From contig JAYKYS010000012.1 of the NCBI GenBank assembly GCA_036924285.1, positions 4,340,001-4,404,000 of the forward strand: a DNA stretch of 64,000 bases, read 5' to 3'. Origin of the DNA: Asterella californica (Eukaryota > Streptophyta > Marchantiopsida > Marchantiales > Aytoniaceae). Position numbers and translations under genes: made by a program. Shown piece by piece: positions 11,601 through 23,465 of the stretch (the first letter of the stretch is position 1; each line of letters begins with the position of its first letter). The notes beneath the pieces were generated by a model. The model was not told the DNA's origin. It did no database searches and saw nothing but the letters and a program-made list of their open reading frames with translations.

Positions 11601-14600
11601 ATGGGTACTCTCTCTCCCATGACATCGGGACTGATTCGAGACACATCATGTCCTGTGTGCAATCAATTATTTACCTCGCAAGGGGTAAAATCTCATGTGA
11701 GAAAGATGCACAAGAGCTATGATACGACCACATGGGATGCCCAGGTTAGCCGAGATCGGAGGTCTACACGTGCAGTCATTATGACACCATTAGCCCTTCT
11801 TCATAAGGTTCATCTAGAGTCGTGGGAGTGGTTGAGAGCCCACTCTGGCACTATTTTGAGTTTGTTCGAGACGAGTTTCTCTTGTCCGCGTTTGTTCCAT
11901 CGGTTATCTTGTGCTCTTCATGACGAGGTGAGACAGGCATTCTGTCTATCTCTCGACATGTTGGCACGGAATACCAAGGACGAGGTGGCGTGGTTACTGT
12001 TCTTCTTACTTCCTCGTTGGTGCCTCCGTTATACTCGAGGTGGCAGAAGAGGACATCGAGAGGTGGCGGCACGTCTTTGGAGATTTCGTGCAGGTGATTG
12101 GGCGGCCTTACAGGAGGAATCAATCCGTGCGGTACGAGGTAGGAGTGAGTCTGTCTCTACACGTGATGTCTCATCTTCCGTCCGCGTACGACGCTGTAGG
12201 ATGTTAGGTCAGGTTGGAGAGTACAGTAGAGCTGCTAGAACACTACATCTTTTGTCATTGGCATGTCCTACTGAGGAGACGATCGCTGCGTTACGTTTCC
12301 TTCACCCCTCACCGGGTGATCTTTCACCACTTGAGGTTCAGGACTATCAGCCTGAGGAGCCATTATGTCTCGATAGATCCTTGTTTGCTCAGGCCTTGTG
12401 TACAGCTCCACGCTTATCCTCTGGAGGTCTGTCAGGGATGGTCTACGAGCACCTACGGGATTGTTTTCAGACAAACGACCCCTCTAGTGGTTTCACGGAG
12501 CTTTTTCAGGTAGCAGCAGCAGTAGCTCAAGGACATATTCCTCAGTCTATAGCTCAGGTACTAGGGGCAGCTAGACTTTTGGTCATGACAAAGGATGGTG
12601 GAGAGATTCGACCGATAGCCATCGATGAGATTCTCTTACGACTTATCAGTCGTATTATTGTCCTTCAGCTTCGAGATACTTTTCAGGACCACCTTTGTCC
12701 ACATTAGTTTGGAGTTGCGACACCGAGAGGTTGTGAGTCTGTATCTTTCGACATTAGAGCTCTCTTGGACATCCATCCCGATTGGGTTGTCTTACAAGTG
12801 GACGTGGAAAATGCCTTTAATAGCGTTTCTTGCGCTTTCATCTTTAGGGAGCTCATGGATGACGAGGGATCTCTGACGGGTCTGATCTCCTTCGTGCGAT
12901 CGTTCTATGGTTCTCCTTCTTCTCTTTACTACCAGCACGATCTTATGATAGAGGGGGTTACAGTCATCAGCTCCGCTGCAGGTACTCGTCAAGGAGATCC
13001 TTTGGGTGGACCCCTCTTTACCTTAGCTCACTACAGAGCTCTCTTGAACACAGCCTTTGTTGCTCCAGGTTGTGTTTTTCCATCTGTAGCTGATGATGCG
13101 CACATCGTAGGTCCGGCGGACCAAGTCGATGTTGTCTTTGACCACTTTGTCTCTCAATTGGTCTTGGTAGGGCTGAGGGTGAAGGTGTCAAAGTGCAAAG
13201 CTTGGTCTCCCATAGGTATACCGTCGGACCTACAGCTCCCGGGCTCCCGGGGGGATTTGTTATCCCTACAAATGATTTACACATCCTCGGAGTACTTGTG
13301 GGTACAGAGGACTTTGTCTCTCGATTCTTAGATGTTGTCCTAGCGGAGGACGTTTTGCATATTGAGGATCTCCCTATGTTGGAGGATCCTCAGGTTGTCT
13401 TTGGTATTCTTTACTCTTCCATTGCACGGCGTCGTAGTTACTTACTCCGCACAGTACCTCCATCTCCTATCTTCATCTCGCTCCTTAGAGAGTTTGATAA
13501 GAAGATCATGGGGATGTTTGACAGCATCATAAGACCGAGGTCTTTTGACTGTATGGCAGGACCTCTCGCACGTAGATAGACATCTTTGCCGATATCATGT
13601 GGCGGGGTGGACTTATTATCCATGGAGGAGACTGCTCCAACAGCTTTTTTGGGTAGTTGGGCCCTCTCAGCACCTTGGCTCTGTTGCCATTTTCTCGTAC
13701 GAGATAGACCTATTCTTGAGAGCTACGTGACAGAGGTGGAGGATGGTTCTTACCCACTACAGATGTGTCTCCGTGAGACAAGAGATGGCCTGACTCTTGA
13801 GGCACGTGAGGCACACCCTCGATTTGATACCTTAGCTACGGATGGATCTCGTGGACTACAGTCTTCTCTGACGAGGCACCACTTCCAGCAGGTTCTCCAT
13901 GCTCTCTTAGTGGATCCTTCCATCTCACGGGATACTAGAACTCGACTCCACTCTTGTTCGGACAAGGGCGCAAGCTCTTGGCTCACTCGACCTTGCCTTA
14001 GAGCGTTCTGACTCGCATCGACTATCTTCTCTACAGCGATGAGGTTCCGCCTAGGCTTGGTCCAGCCTGTTGCTTCGACACTATCTACTTGCGAGTGCGG
14101 TGTCTCGCTCGACACATCGGATTGTCATCTTGCTCGATGTCCTCATGGTGGAGAGCAGATAGCTATCCACGATGCCATCAGAGACGTCGTGTTTGTCTTA
14201 GCACGAGAGAGCGGTCACATGACGTGAAGAGAGCGTTGGTATGCCTTTCAGACAGGAGGATCAGTGAGAGCTGACTTGTACATGATGAGAGAGGATCAGG
14301 TCTCAGTGGCTGATGTGGTTGTCACGGATCTGACACGGGACTCAGTGGCGGCATAAGTGATCACTCATCCCCCAGGATGGGCTGCAAGCGTAGCGGCAGC
14401 AGCGAAGGTGACCAAGTATAGGGGTATGCAAGTGGGACATCGCTTCATCCCCTTAGCTTTGGAGATATACGGATCGACAGGTTTGGAGTTCGACGTCTTT
14501 CTGAGAGACTGTGCTAGAACTTATCATGAGAGGCGCCAGGGGATACCACTTTCTTTTTCTTTTTGCACCATGTTTTTTAAGCAGCGAGTTTCCATTGCTC

Positions 14601-14755
14601 TACAGAGAGCTTTAGCAGGACCCGTTCACAAGAGGGCAATCGCAGTAGGTGATGCCTCTTCAGGTGCGCCAGTTGTTTGCAGAGATACTGACTTTCTGGT
14701 CTCAGACATTATAGATGTGACAGGTGATTTTAGAGCTACTGATAGCGGTGCTTAG
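11601..14755 (+). mobile_element. Non-LTR retrotransposon with zinc finger, RT and restriction-like endonuclease
   Basis: One long coding region, now broken. Residues 17-37 form a C2H2 zinc finger (C-x2-C-x11-H-x4-H). Reverse transcriptase motifs follow: KDGGEIRPIAI, motif A VLQVDVENAFNS, motif B AGTRQGDPLGGPLF and the ADD active site in SVADDAHIVG. Near 14,090 a Cys/His knuckle (CECG...CHLARC) leads into a restriction-like endonuclease: RADLYM, ADVVVTD, KVTKY and FIPLALEIYG, with the D...D...K...E layout of PD-(D/E)XK nucleases. This is the domain order of early-branching non-LTR elements (R2/CRE/NeSL types), which nick target DNA and prime cDNA synthesis there. In-frame stops lie at 12,705, 13,577, 14,225, 14,354 and 14,753, with frameshifts near 13,240 and 13,950-14,040. 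Coding similarity may run on to about 14,880. The 3' end and any target-site duplication are not identified. Confidence 0.85.
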
Positions 14756-15051
14756 CACCGGTATTCTTCTCTTCGAGATGGTTGTTGCTTGGCCCTTCGG
14801 TTACTTCTTTCCCTTGTGAGGCTTGATGGGGTCTTCCCATCCGTTTGCTATTCATTGGGTCGCGTTCTGCTGTCTACTGAATAGAAGCCGTTTAGAAGAA
14901 TACCAAGATCTCGTATACAGGCTTGGATGGGGTTGCAGAACTCAACTATTACTGCACGCGGGAAGGTGGGACCACCATGCAGCATTCACTGCCGCTAGCC
15001 AAGCCTGAATTCGACATCCGTACTGCTAGGCAGTCTGCAGATTTAAAATCA

Positions 15052-15083
15052 CTTTTGCACTTCCTCTAAAGGAAGTGCAAAAG
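15052..15083. repeat. Perfect hairpin, 13-bp stem and 6-nt loop
   Basis: CTTTTGCACTTCC (15,052-15,064) pairs exactly with GGAAGTGCAAAAG (15,071-15,083) around the loop TCTAAA. It lies about 180 bp beyond the last sequence I can tie to the non-LTR element. It may be a structured 3' end of that element or an independent foldback. Confidence 0.65.
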
Positions 15084-15089
15084 GAAGTT

Positions 15090-16245
15090 AAACTGAAATG
15101 TTAACCTTTTCATAAAACGACGTGTTTTCATTCTGTTCGTAATTCGACATCTTCGTTTCTTCCCTGATTTTCTCTTTTCTGAAAAAATTAATATATTTAT
15201 TCGCTAAATCCAGTGCGTCATTGGACTGAACTCTTTTGAATCTAGCATAAAAAGGAAAAATTAAGGGCGCGTTTCTCCGGCAGAGGTATCGTTTGGGACC
15301 TCTCATACCTTTATACGATACCTTTATTGGTTTCAAGCTATAGAAATGGAGAAATGAAACTATAGAGGTTTTGAACAACATCTAGTGAATCAACATCTAG
15401 TGTGAAAGCTGAAAATATATGTTCTCTTATTCAAATGTTCCTTGAAATGGCCTCCAAACAGCCTCCAAATGATTTTTGAGAGTCCTCGTTCTAGACTTTA
15501 GTTTGGAAAGGACAGAATAAATACAACCCTATTTCCCAAAATGAACAAGAGAAGAAGATATGCAAAAGAATGGGGAAAAATTTGCTTTGTCATAACATAG
15601 TATGTCATGGCCACGAAATTTCTGTTTGATTTCTGCATGATGACACTAACTCTAGAACATGAAAGAGGTTATATTATTTCATTCTCGTTATTTTTCACAA
15701 TAATTTATGTCAAAACTGGAACAAGATGAGATTGATAAGATTGATGAACAAGATGAGATTTAATTAAAGACGGACAAGTTTAGCTAAACATGGATGAAGA
15801 GATCTTTAGCATGGAGAAGTATAGACACATAAGAACCTTAACTAGAAAAGGTTTGAGTTTAAAAGTGAAATATAAACATAATTTATGAAGATCATCCGTC
15901 TGTAGCATAAAGAATCTTCCAGCAGTCAAAACGAAACATATTTTTCCACTGTGTATGAATTTCTGACCAATCTGTACGTCTAAAAACTTCTGATCATAAG
16001 CTCTGAATCTTATTAACCTTCCCTTCATATGTATAATGCACGCATAACGATCGAGCTGAAGTTTGATGTCAATTGATCATAATATTTACACAATCAAATA
16101 TATTTTATTTTGGAACCGATAATAGGAGATGTGACTCGGTTCTCTCTGCTGAGGTCCCCTTTTTTCTGATCCCTCTAATCACCATTCGGACTAAAATGCA
16201 CATTCATGTCTAGTTGCTTATTTCATGACATTAGCTGCATGTGTT
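15090..16245. other. AT-rich intergenic, nothing recognised
   Basis: Short open frames occur by chance on the minus strand (15,088-15,381 and 15,780-16,028), but none shows a motif, a repeat relationship or codon bias that would support a gene. Confidence 0.45.
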
Positions 16246-16250
16246 ATCAC

Positions 16251-16720
16251 ATTCCCGCTTTCCAAGTTCGGAAGAGGGGGAATATGTATGTTCTTTAATT
16301 TATATCTTAACCTTTATTCTTGGAAGAGTTACTATAAATTAAAGATTTTAAATTGATGTATTATTTCTCCACAAAATATTTTTATCGTAACATGAGAGTT
16401 CATGAGGTTACTTCACTTATGGATTTTCTTCCTTTTGTGACAAGTGTAGCATTGTTATATAAAGAGATATTTTTATTTAGATAATTTAATATAGTAATGT
16501 AAGTTTAGAAACTTTGTTTCATATTTCTTTGTCAGTTTAGATGGTTTGTTATAAACTCTGCGTTTAGTACTGTTTCCAGTTGACATGTTTGTTCCAAAAG
16601 TCTGCACTATTCTATGATCTGTAATGTATTTTTCACAAAACATTGTGAATCCAGTGTAACTTTTGGATGTTTGTCTCTTCTCCTCGGCCAGAAGTGCATG
16701 TTGCATGCAAATATATTCAT
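16251..16720 (-). repeat. Double-hairpin (GCATGC) repeat, solitary copy
   Basis: This is the same repeat family as in the palindrome, reading leftward. Hairpin 2 is at 16,251-16,283 (ATTCCCGC... against ...GAGGGGGAAT) and a weaker hairpin 1 at 16,293-16,344 (CTTTAATTTATA ... TATAAATTAAAG). The other end is near 16,679-16,720, where the minus strand reads a GCATGC motif followed by TGCACTTCTGGCCGAGGAG. That last motif nearly repeats the one at 35,535-35,560. Unit length is about 470 bp. Confidence 0.65.
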
Positions 16721-16807
16721 ATAATGATCGTGAAGGTGTTTGGTATCACTGTTAATCATCCATAGGATCACTACTTTAGAGAAATTATCCAAATCTATGC
16801 CTTTGAA

Positions 16808-16962
16808 AGAAACTAAGTCTGAAATTTGAGATAGATTGTACATATGACACCAAGTGCTTTAAATTGTCTCCAATTCCTAATCTGTAGCTTTAAGAGAAAC
16901 TAAGTCTGAAATTTGAGATAGATTGTATATATGACAACAAGTACTTTAAATTGTCTCCAATT
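16808..16962 (+). repeat. Tandem duplication, 87-bp period, two copies
   Basis: A segment containing AACTAAGTCTGAAATTTGAG and later TTTAAATTGTCTCCAATT appears at 16,811 and again 87 bp later at 16,898, with few differences. Confidence 0.8.
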
Positions 16963-17269
16963 GGGCTTCGGAATCTTCACCTGTTCCACAGACTCGGACC
17001 CAGAGAGTTACACAAGTGAAGATATTTCTTTATATGATGCACAAGAGTCATTGCGTGGTAACTATGGTTTATCAGCGCTACGTCAAACTGAACATTCCGG
17101 CCACTTTCCACGCACGAGGGAACTTCAGATTCAATCGAGAGAGACCTCGGACTTATGTAACTGACCTTTCTATCGAGCCAAAGCGGAACGGCTAAAACAT
17201 CAATGCTGCCTAAGTTCGCCGTATGTTTGTCAGGCAACTAGTTTCATTTTTCGTTTTGACCTCTATTTT

Positions 17270-17700
17270 TGACGTTGATCAGCTCGTTTTGAGATACTTG
17301 AGAAGTCTTTTTTATTCTCAAAATGACGTCAAAGGTATACCAAATGGGTTGTCCTTAGCGTTTGTAGTTTTCTCGAACATGTCTGAATTGTTGAAAATCT
17401 GAGAATATGATGCGTATGCTATGTATATCATACTGAAAAAATTTCAGCTCGTTCTAAGATACTTGAGAAATCCTTTTTTTTTCAAAAAGACGTCAAAAGT
17501 ATCTCAAATGGGTTGTCCTTAGTGTTTGTGGTTTTTCAGAACATGTCAGAATGAGCTGAAATTTTGAGAATATGATGTATATGCTATGTATATCATACTG
17601 ACAGAATTTTCGTGTCGTTTTGAGATACTTGAGCAAATAGGTTGTCTTTAGCATTTGTGATTTTTTTGAACATGTCAGAACGAGCTGAAATTTTGAGATT
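17270..17700 (+). repeat. Tandem array, period about 165 bp, 2.6 copies
   Basis: Units begin with a GAGATACTTGAG motif near 17,281, 17,446 and 17,612. They share blocks such as GACGTCAAA, GGTTGTCCTTAG, GAACATGTC and ATGCTATGTATATCATACTG. The third unit has an internal deletion of its GACGTCAAA part. The copies are clearly diverged, so the array is not recent. No open frame runs through it. Confidence 0.8.
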
Positions 17701-18485
17701 ATTATTGAGCAGCTAATTTATAATTGCATTAAATATTATATTAAAGTTAAAATTATTGAATATTTTCTCTTTAACTCTTATGGAATTCCTGTTAACAGCT
17801 CAGTTGCACTTTCAATGTGATGTTCGATCCAATGGAAGTTTTAGGTTTTTCATTTTTATTTTTCCTCCGTTCGGCCAAAACTGCACTTTGGATGTATATT
17901 GTTTGAAGCATTGGACGATTTCATTTTCGATGATGAATCTGTAGAAAATTTAACGATACAGAAAACTGAAGTGAGGACAGGAAGGAGGAAACAGAATTGT
18001 TTATTAGTGAAAGTAATAAAGAAGAAAAACAAGACCATTGTTCCACTTAAGAAACGGTTAAATTTTGTTTTTCTGGGAGCATGTATATTCACTTCTTCCA
18101 TGTTAAGAAGGAGGAGGTATATGTCTATTTTTTAATATTATAATTTAGTTATTAAAAGTTATTTAGTAATATTTAATTACTATAATTTTTCTCTTGGAAG
18201 ATTTATATTATAAATTAAAACATATCAATATTAATTTGTCATAAATACTATTTTTACAGTAAAATCTGTACTTTCACTTACTGTTTTTTTAGTCATTAGC
18301 GACTAAGTGTAACATTGATAATGAAGTTAGTAAGTAGAAAACAAAATTATTTAATTTGAAATTTAATTTCAGATAAAATAGAAATATAACTCTATAATAA
18401 TTTTCACTTTATCGCCCTTCATCGTAAATCAGTAGTTCATGTGTTTTTCTAATGTCTTCAGAGTAATGATATATTTTGTAGCATG
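17701..18485. other. AT-rich, nothing recognised
   Basis: Long A/T-rich stretch without supportable genes. Overlapping short frames on both strands at 17,856-18,135 look like chance. Confidence 0.4.
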
Positions 18486-18570
18486 CTTTCTGGGAAGCGG
18501 CCAAGGCTCTCCGCAGCTACTTATAGCACAGCTCCGCAGTCTCTTGGGGTGAAGAGCTCGACCGAGAGCT

Positions 18571-18646
18571 TGTAATAATTTCACTCACTATGTTAGCGAG
18601 GCGAGGCGTGTAATAATTTCACTCACTACGTTAGCGAGGCGAGGCG
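18571..18646 (+). repeat. Tandem duplication, 38-bp unit, two copies
   Basis: Units at 18,571-18,608 and 18,609-18,646 both start TGTAATAATTTCACTCACTA and end in GCGAGGCGAGGCG-type sequence; they differ at about one base. Confidence 0.85.
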
Positions 18647-18849
18647 TGGTGCAACACTCGAGGAGTTTGGTTGTTCAGAGCACGGTGAGCTCACATTCTG
18701 CGTTGGTAGTGAAGTGAAGTAGCAAGGAGCTATAACTTCCGCTCAGAGTATACGCGTCCTCTTCCTACATAGACATACACGGATATCTGTAATCTCATTG
18801 TTCTTATTGTCTGTTTTTTAACATAATCTGCTTCTTACATCTCTTCTCG

Positions 18850-19050
18850 TCAAGCACAAATCTTCTCGGAAAATAGCAAACTCCAGCGGATGGAAAAAAC
18901 TGTACTTCTGATAGTATTTTGTGCTAGACTAAGTAATCCCACCAATAGGCCTCGATGAACACTTAGTGCAGCAGCATTGCCAATTTCCACAACGAGCTCT
19001 AGAGATCTAATACGCACAGCCGTAACATGCTTGGCAAGAGGAGGCAGCAT
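18850..19050 (-). other. Possible coding fragment, unidentified
   Basis: A 66-codon open frame whose leucine/alanine-rich composition (PPLAKHVTAVRIRSLELVVEIG) looks more protein-like than the surrounding ORFs. I do not recognise a family. It lacks a long extension in either direction and could be an exon, a relic or chance. Confidence 0.25.
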
Positions 19051-19316
19051 CTGTCCGACTCTAGAAACATCAAAACTTGTGTAGTGTAAGATAAATAGCA
19101 GTCTTTTTTACTGTTCAACACTCATTACGGGAAAAAGCTCAAAAATGAAATGAACAAGTAAGTGGACCATTCTCTCGAGGTTTAAGATAAATAGCAGCCT
19201 TCTTAACAGTCAGTGTGAGCCGGATTTACTTCTGTTCCTTTCGGAGTCATAAAAAATACATATGCAAGCTCTGAACGCACTTAAGACAAAATTCACTTAA
19301 TGGAATTGTACTACAC

Positions 19317-19936
19317 TCAACTGACCAAATGTGACGGAACTGACCGAATGCGATCAACTATGACAATCAGTTCCTCAACTCTCCCTACGGCTTCTCCAAC
19401 ATTCAACAACGTTCCATCTACAGCTCGCTCAATCTCATGAAGATCATCCACTGCTCGTCTCAAGTTCGTGCCGATGTTTAGACATTCCTCTTTCAAAGAA
19501 TCTAGCTCTGCTTTGCAACCGCTTCCTGCATCAAGCATACACTCCTCGTCTTCTGGTGACTCCCACAATGATAATTTCTTCAGTTTCGAGGCACAACTGT
19601 AAGGTCGTCTAGCATCAAAACATGTCGTTCTTTTGTCATAGGATGTCATAACACTCTTACCAACCATCCGCCCTTCTGGAAGTCAAGGAGTCATTCGCGT
19701 TGTTCAGCAGATGACAGCAACAAAAAATGACTCGCATCGAGGTTCATAAACTGCTTCCCATCATGGTTTGCAGAAAATCGTGGCAACTTCTCAAAATCTA
19801 TTCCCACGCGACTAACGTCATACAAAGTCACTTTGTATTTCCATTCTTTGTAAGCAGGATGCGGCGACACACCACAAATGTGACTTCGGTTCGCTTCGGT
19901 TTCGACCCGCAGCTGATGTCTAATCCACATTTGCAT
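19317..19936 (-). other. Two adjacent unidentified ORFs, possibly a relic gene
   Basis: Read leftward, 19,936-19,691 (81 codons) is followed after a short gap by 19,667-19,317 (116 codons) in another frame. The second encodes a Glu/Leu-rich, probably helical region with DSLKEECLNIGTNL and AVGRVEELIVIVDRI, suggesting a coiled coil. The first has KYKVTLYDVSRVGIDFEKLP. I recognise no domain. They could be exons or one frameshifted gene. Confidence 0.3.
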
Positions 19937-20109
19937 ACATCGGCTGTCACGAAATCGGTCGAACTAGGATGCACGATCACCACAAAACATTCCACCCACA
20001 CAACTTGCAACTGATCCTCATTGTATTTCTTCTCATACTGTAATAAAGTATGCATTGTGACAGATTACACTCAACTCGTCTTACAACACACACCTCACTT
20101 CATCGACCG

Positions 20110-20330
20110 CATGTATCGCTCTTCGACTAAACTCCTCGCGGTCTCGCTCCTCGACTGCTCTCTCTCCTGCACCTCACTTCATCGACTTCGCGTCTCGCTC
20201 TTCTACTCAACTCCTCCACGGTCTGGCTCCTCGACTGTTCTCACGACTCCCGCTCGTCGACTGCTGTCAGGTTCCCGCTCCTCGACTGTTCTCATGTACC
20301 CGCTCACCTCCCGTTCTTGCACCTCCCGTT
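20110..20330 (+). repeat. Degenerate C/T-rich minisatellite
   Basis: Irregular repeats of a CGCTCCTCGACTG-like motif, with variants such as GGCTCCTCGACTGTTCTC. They give a Ser/Arg/Leu-rich open frame on the plus strand that I do not regard as a gene. Confidence 0.6.
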
Positions 20331-20420
20331 CTGGTTCCTGCTGCCAGCCAACTAACCCTGTGAACTTCCAACGTGGAAGGTCGAATCTGACATGGCGGTC
20401 GACGATGGACTGTTGTCGGT

Positions 20421-20502
20421 AAGGGGTCTGGTCAAGTCTATGATATGGCGCAAGGGACTGGTCAAGTCCAAAAGATGGCGCACGGGGCTAGTCAAGTAAA
20501 TT
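20421..20502 (+). repeat. Short tandem repeat, 30-bp period
   Basis: GTCAAGTC/A recurs at 20,431, 20,461 and 20,491, each time with GGxxTxGTCAAGT and ATGGCGCA blocks, about 2.7 copies. Confidence 0.75.
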
Positions 20503-21373
20503 TCTGCAGCATGATTACATGGAAAATTTTCTATTCGTAAATAAGTTATAAGATTTAATATTTTTTATAAAATTTAAAAAAATCTATATTATTTTAAAAT
20601 GTCTTTGTTTCTCTATTCATGATAAAATAATCTAATATGAATAAATAAACATGCTAGCTCTATTTTGGAAAACTTTTGTTCCCATTTTATTAAAAATAAA
20701 TGTAGGTGTTAGATAAAATTCTTATACAAACTATTGGAGAAAATAAAATTCATCTGTAAGGGTTAAATAATCATCTCGACTTACAGTTGAGAGCAGATCC
20801 AGATCTAATCTATAAGTGGAACGAGAAAAATACATTTCTGAAACTACAAGTGAAAGCGAGTTAATAACTAATTAAATCAAGAATATCTATTACTAATCTT
20901 TCTCACGGAAACATGTGTAGTATGTGTACACAAAGAATTTTTGTTACACGAATATCTTACACTTAAAAAGAAAATCATCTATATAGATGTTATTGCGCAT
21001 CTGTCTGCGCAGTTTGAATTGCTCGTACGGTAGAGTAAGCAAGACAGCAAGACTTCTCACTTGTAGGTCTCAAACCGGTTGAAACTAGATCCTCTAACTT
21101 ACAGCTCACCATTGCACCGTCTCAAGATCCAGGGGAAACCGGAGAAGTAAATTACTTCATTCTCAAGAAGCTCTATGCAGTCCACAGCTACGGAACAGAA
21201 TTACAATTGAATGTGCTCAAAAAGTTGTACCTAACTCGTGTTTATAGTATCGGGCGTAGTGTAATTAATTCACCTTGGAAGAGGAGCCCCTAGTATATCA
21301 TAGTGGAGAGAGATCAGGTGTTCACGGGCAGTCCATGAACATGGTTCTGACTACCATAGTTCTAACGACCATG

Positions 21374-21529
21374 TTACCAGCATAACCATGACTAGGATTG
21401 CAAAGAGCAGAACTATGTCAAACAACATAGTGAGGTGAAACCAGGATGACCTTACCAGCATAACCATGAGTAGGATTACAAAGAGAAAAACTATTTAAAT
21501 TGACGTAGTGAGATGAAACCAGGATAATG
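21374..21529 (+). repeat. Tandem duplication, 78-bp unit, two copies
   Basis: Both units begin TTACCAGCATAACCATGA and end with a GATGAAACCAGGAT-like block. They differ at about ten positions. Non-coding. Confidence 0.8.
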
Positions 21530-23290
21530 TTACACTAGGTTAAGTAAACTACGATCGAGGAGGTAGGTCTTGACAGTTTGAGTTTGGTGATATGGTGTGT
21601 GAGTTATTCGAGACGAGAATGTGATTTGGTGAGCGAGTTATGGGAGTGGGTGATTCGATGCATGAGTTACGACAGTGGATGAATAAGTGATTGGGTGATT
21701 TGATGCACGAGCAAGGTGATTTTCATAGTGTCATATCTATAGCTTGAAGACTCTGGATGCACACCGATGTTTTCTTGACGGACATAGTTGGACTTAGCAA
21801 GGTGTGACGATCGGACGCAAATGATGATATTTCTTCTCGTCTTTTGTTTTTTGTTGTGTTGTGTCCGTGGAGTCTATAGTTCACGCTATATCAAAATCGT
21901 GATGTATTGTCATCTTTGCAGTCTCTCATTCTGATGACTTCTTCTTCAATAGTAGCATTCGGGAAGGTTGAATGCACTTTCCATCTTGACATAGAAATGT
22001 CACATCACTAGATTCATGATTGTTCTCCATGTTTCGCATATATTTTATCATAAGTTCTCCCGTTCCGTACCAAACTTCCTATTGCAGAACTATGTAACTG
22101 TAGAATGTACTCTTTGCACATTGCTAAATTTGTGTAAATTTTCATATATGACACACTAATTACTCTTGTTTACTGGTACAATAAAATTCTCGCACATGAC
22201 AATCACAACAATAAGGATCAAACGCTAGAAATTGAGAGGCTACTGTTTCTGTCAAAGATGAATGGAATTATCTACTTGAAGTGACCCCTACTATTATTGA
22301 ATTGTAACACTCCGTGTCTCACATCCCTCGTCTAAGTTGGTCCTCCTCCACATACATACTTGCAACAACTGTGGAGTGGGAGACACATCAGATGTCTTGA
22401 AGCTTAGTCATGTTGTCTAATGTTGATGTTGTATACAATAAACATTGTAACTTTTTTATTGTCACAAAGCTGGTGCACATGTCTCACATTTTTTGCAGGA
22501 CCGTGGAGACATTGTGTAGACTCTGTGTGTTTCCAAGATCTAGTCATTGTTGTCAGCGTGTAATTTGATGTGGTCCTGTTTGAGGACTGGGAAAGATTGT
22601 TTCGACTAGAAAGACTGGTTGTTAATCTGACTAGAGTTCGGAGAGATACAGGAAAGTAACATCTTTGACTGTGGGCACGTCGAGGCTCAACTGTTCAAAA
22701 TGGAGTACATCCAAGTAAAAACCTCTACCGTAGTCATTTCCTTGTTCTCAAGCTCTTTACGTACATGGTTCTTCTAGACACTCTTACGACGGGACCAAGA
22801 AAGTTGGACAAAAGTTTAAAAGTTTTCTTTTCATGAGATTCGATATTCAAGTTTGTTTCTTTGATAACGAGAAGACGATTAGAGAGACGGATCCCTAGCG
22901 AGTATAGAGAAGAATAGTTGTTAGCTGAAAGCTAGATTAATGATAAGTACAGCATCATGAATATACTTCGTCTCTTAAAAACTAGATCACAATTTAAATC
23001 ATCTTAAATACTTTGAAGAATTTATTTCAACACAATTAAAACTTTCCAAATGGACGTTAGACTTCAAGTATCGATATTACATAGTCGCAGGACTAAGTCA
23101 CATATTTTGTTTATAGTAAAGGAGGAATAGTTAAATTTTTGGTACTGATAAAATGAATCAGTGATAAGATTATTATAAAGTAAAGTATATACCACCTGAA
23201 AACATATATATATGGATTTACTTGTTAAGACTTAAATATCATAATCTATTGTAATATATTTGATGAGATAACATCATAATCTTTGATTTT
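21530..23290. other. Intergenic, nothing recognised
   Basis: No supported genes, hairpins or repeats were found apart from ordinary AT-rich sequence. Confidence 0.4.
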
Positions 23291-23297
23291 ACTTGTT

Positions 23298-23348
23298 TCT
23301 GGAAGAGAAATGACAGTTTTCTCTTCCAGAAGGGTGTCAAAACTGTCA
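23298..23348. repeat. Two mutually exclusive hairpins upstream of the O-methyltransferase
   Basis: Stem A is TCTGGAAGAGAAA (23,298-23,310) with TTTCTCTTCCAGA (23,318-23,330), a perfect 13-bp match with a 7-nt loop. Stem B is TGACAGTTTT (23,311-23,320) with AAAACTGTCA (23,339-23,348), a perfect 10-bp match. The left arm of B overlaps the loop and right arm of A, so both cannot form at once. It lies about 420 bp upstream of the start codon and well upstream of the TATA box, so it is unlikely to be in the mRNA. Confidence 0.6.
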
Positions 23349-23370
23349 GAAAAGTAAGTTGGCTGGGTTT

Positions 23371-23465
23371 GGCTTGTGGGATCCAGCGTCGGTCGGTTGT
23401 CACCGACCGATTTGTCATCAGTGGATCGACGCGTGTACTGGAAGGGTTGGTGTAATTCGTGTAAG
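23371..23465 (+). repeat. O-methyltransferase flanking repeat, copy R1
   Basis: Runs from GGCTTGTGGGATCCAGCGTC to GTGTAATTCGTGTAAG. Related copies lie on the other side of the gene at 25,568-25,675 in the same orientation, and next to the truncated gene copy at 44,237-44,320. The copies are diverged but share both ends. Confidence 0.7.

Noticed and set aside
11378..11722. 114-codon Phe/Ser-rich ORF and its Lys-rich opposite-strand shadow
   Set aside because: It arises from the polypyrimidine tract upstream of the non-LTR element.
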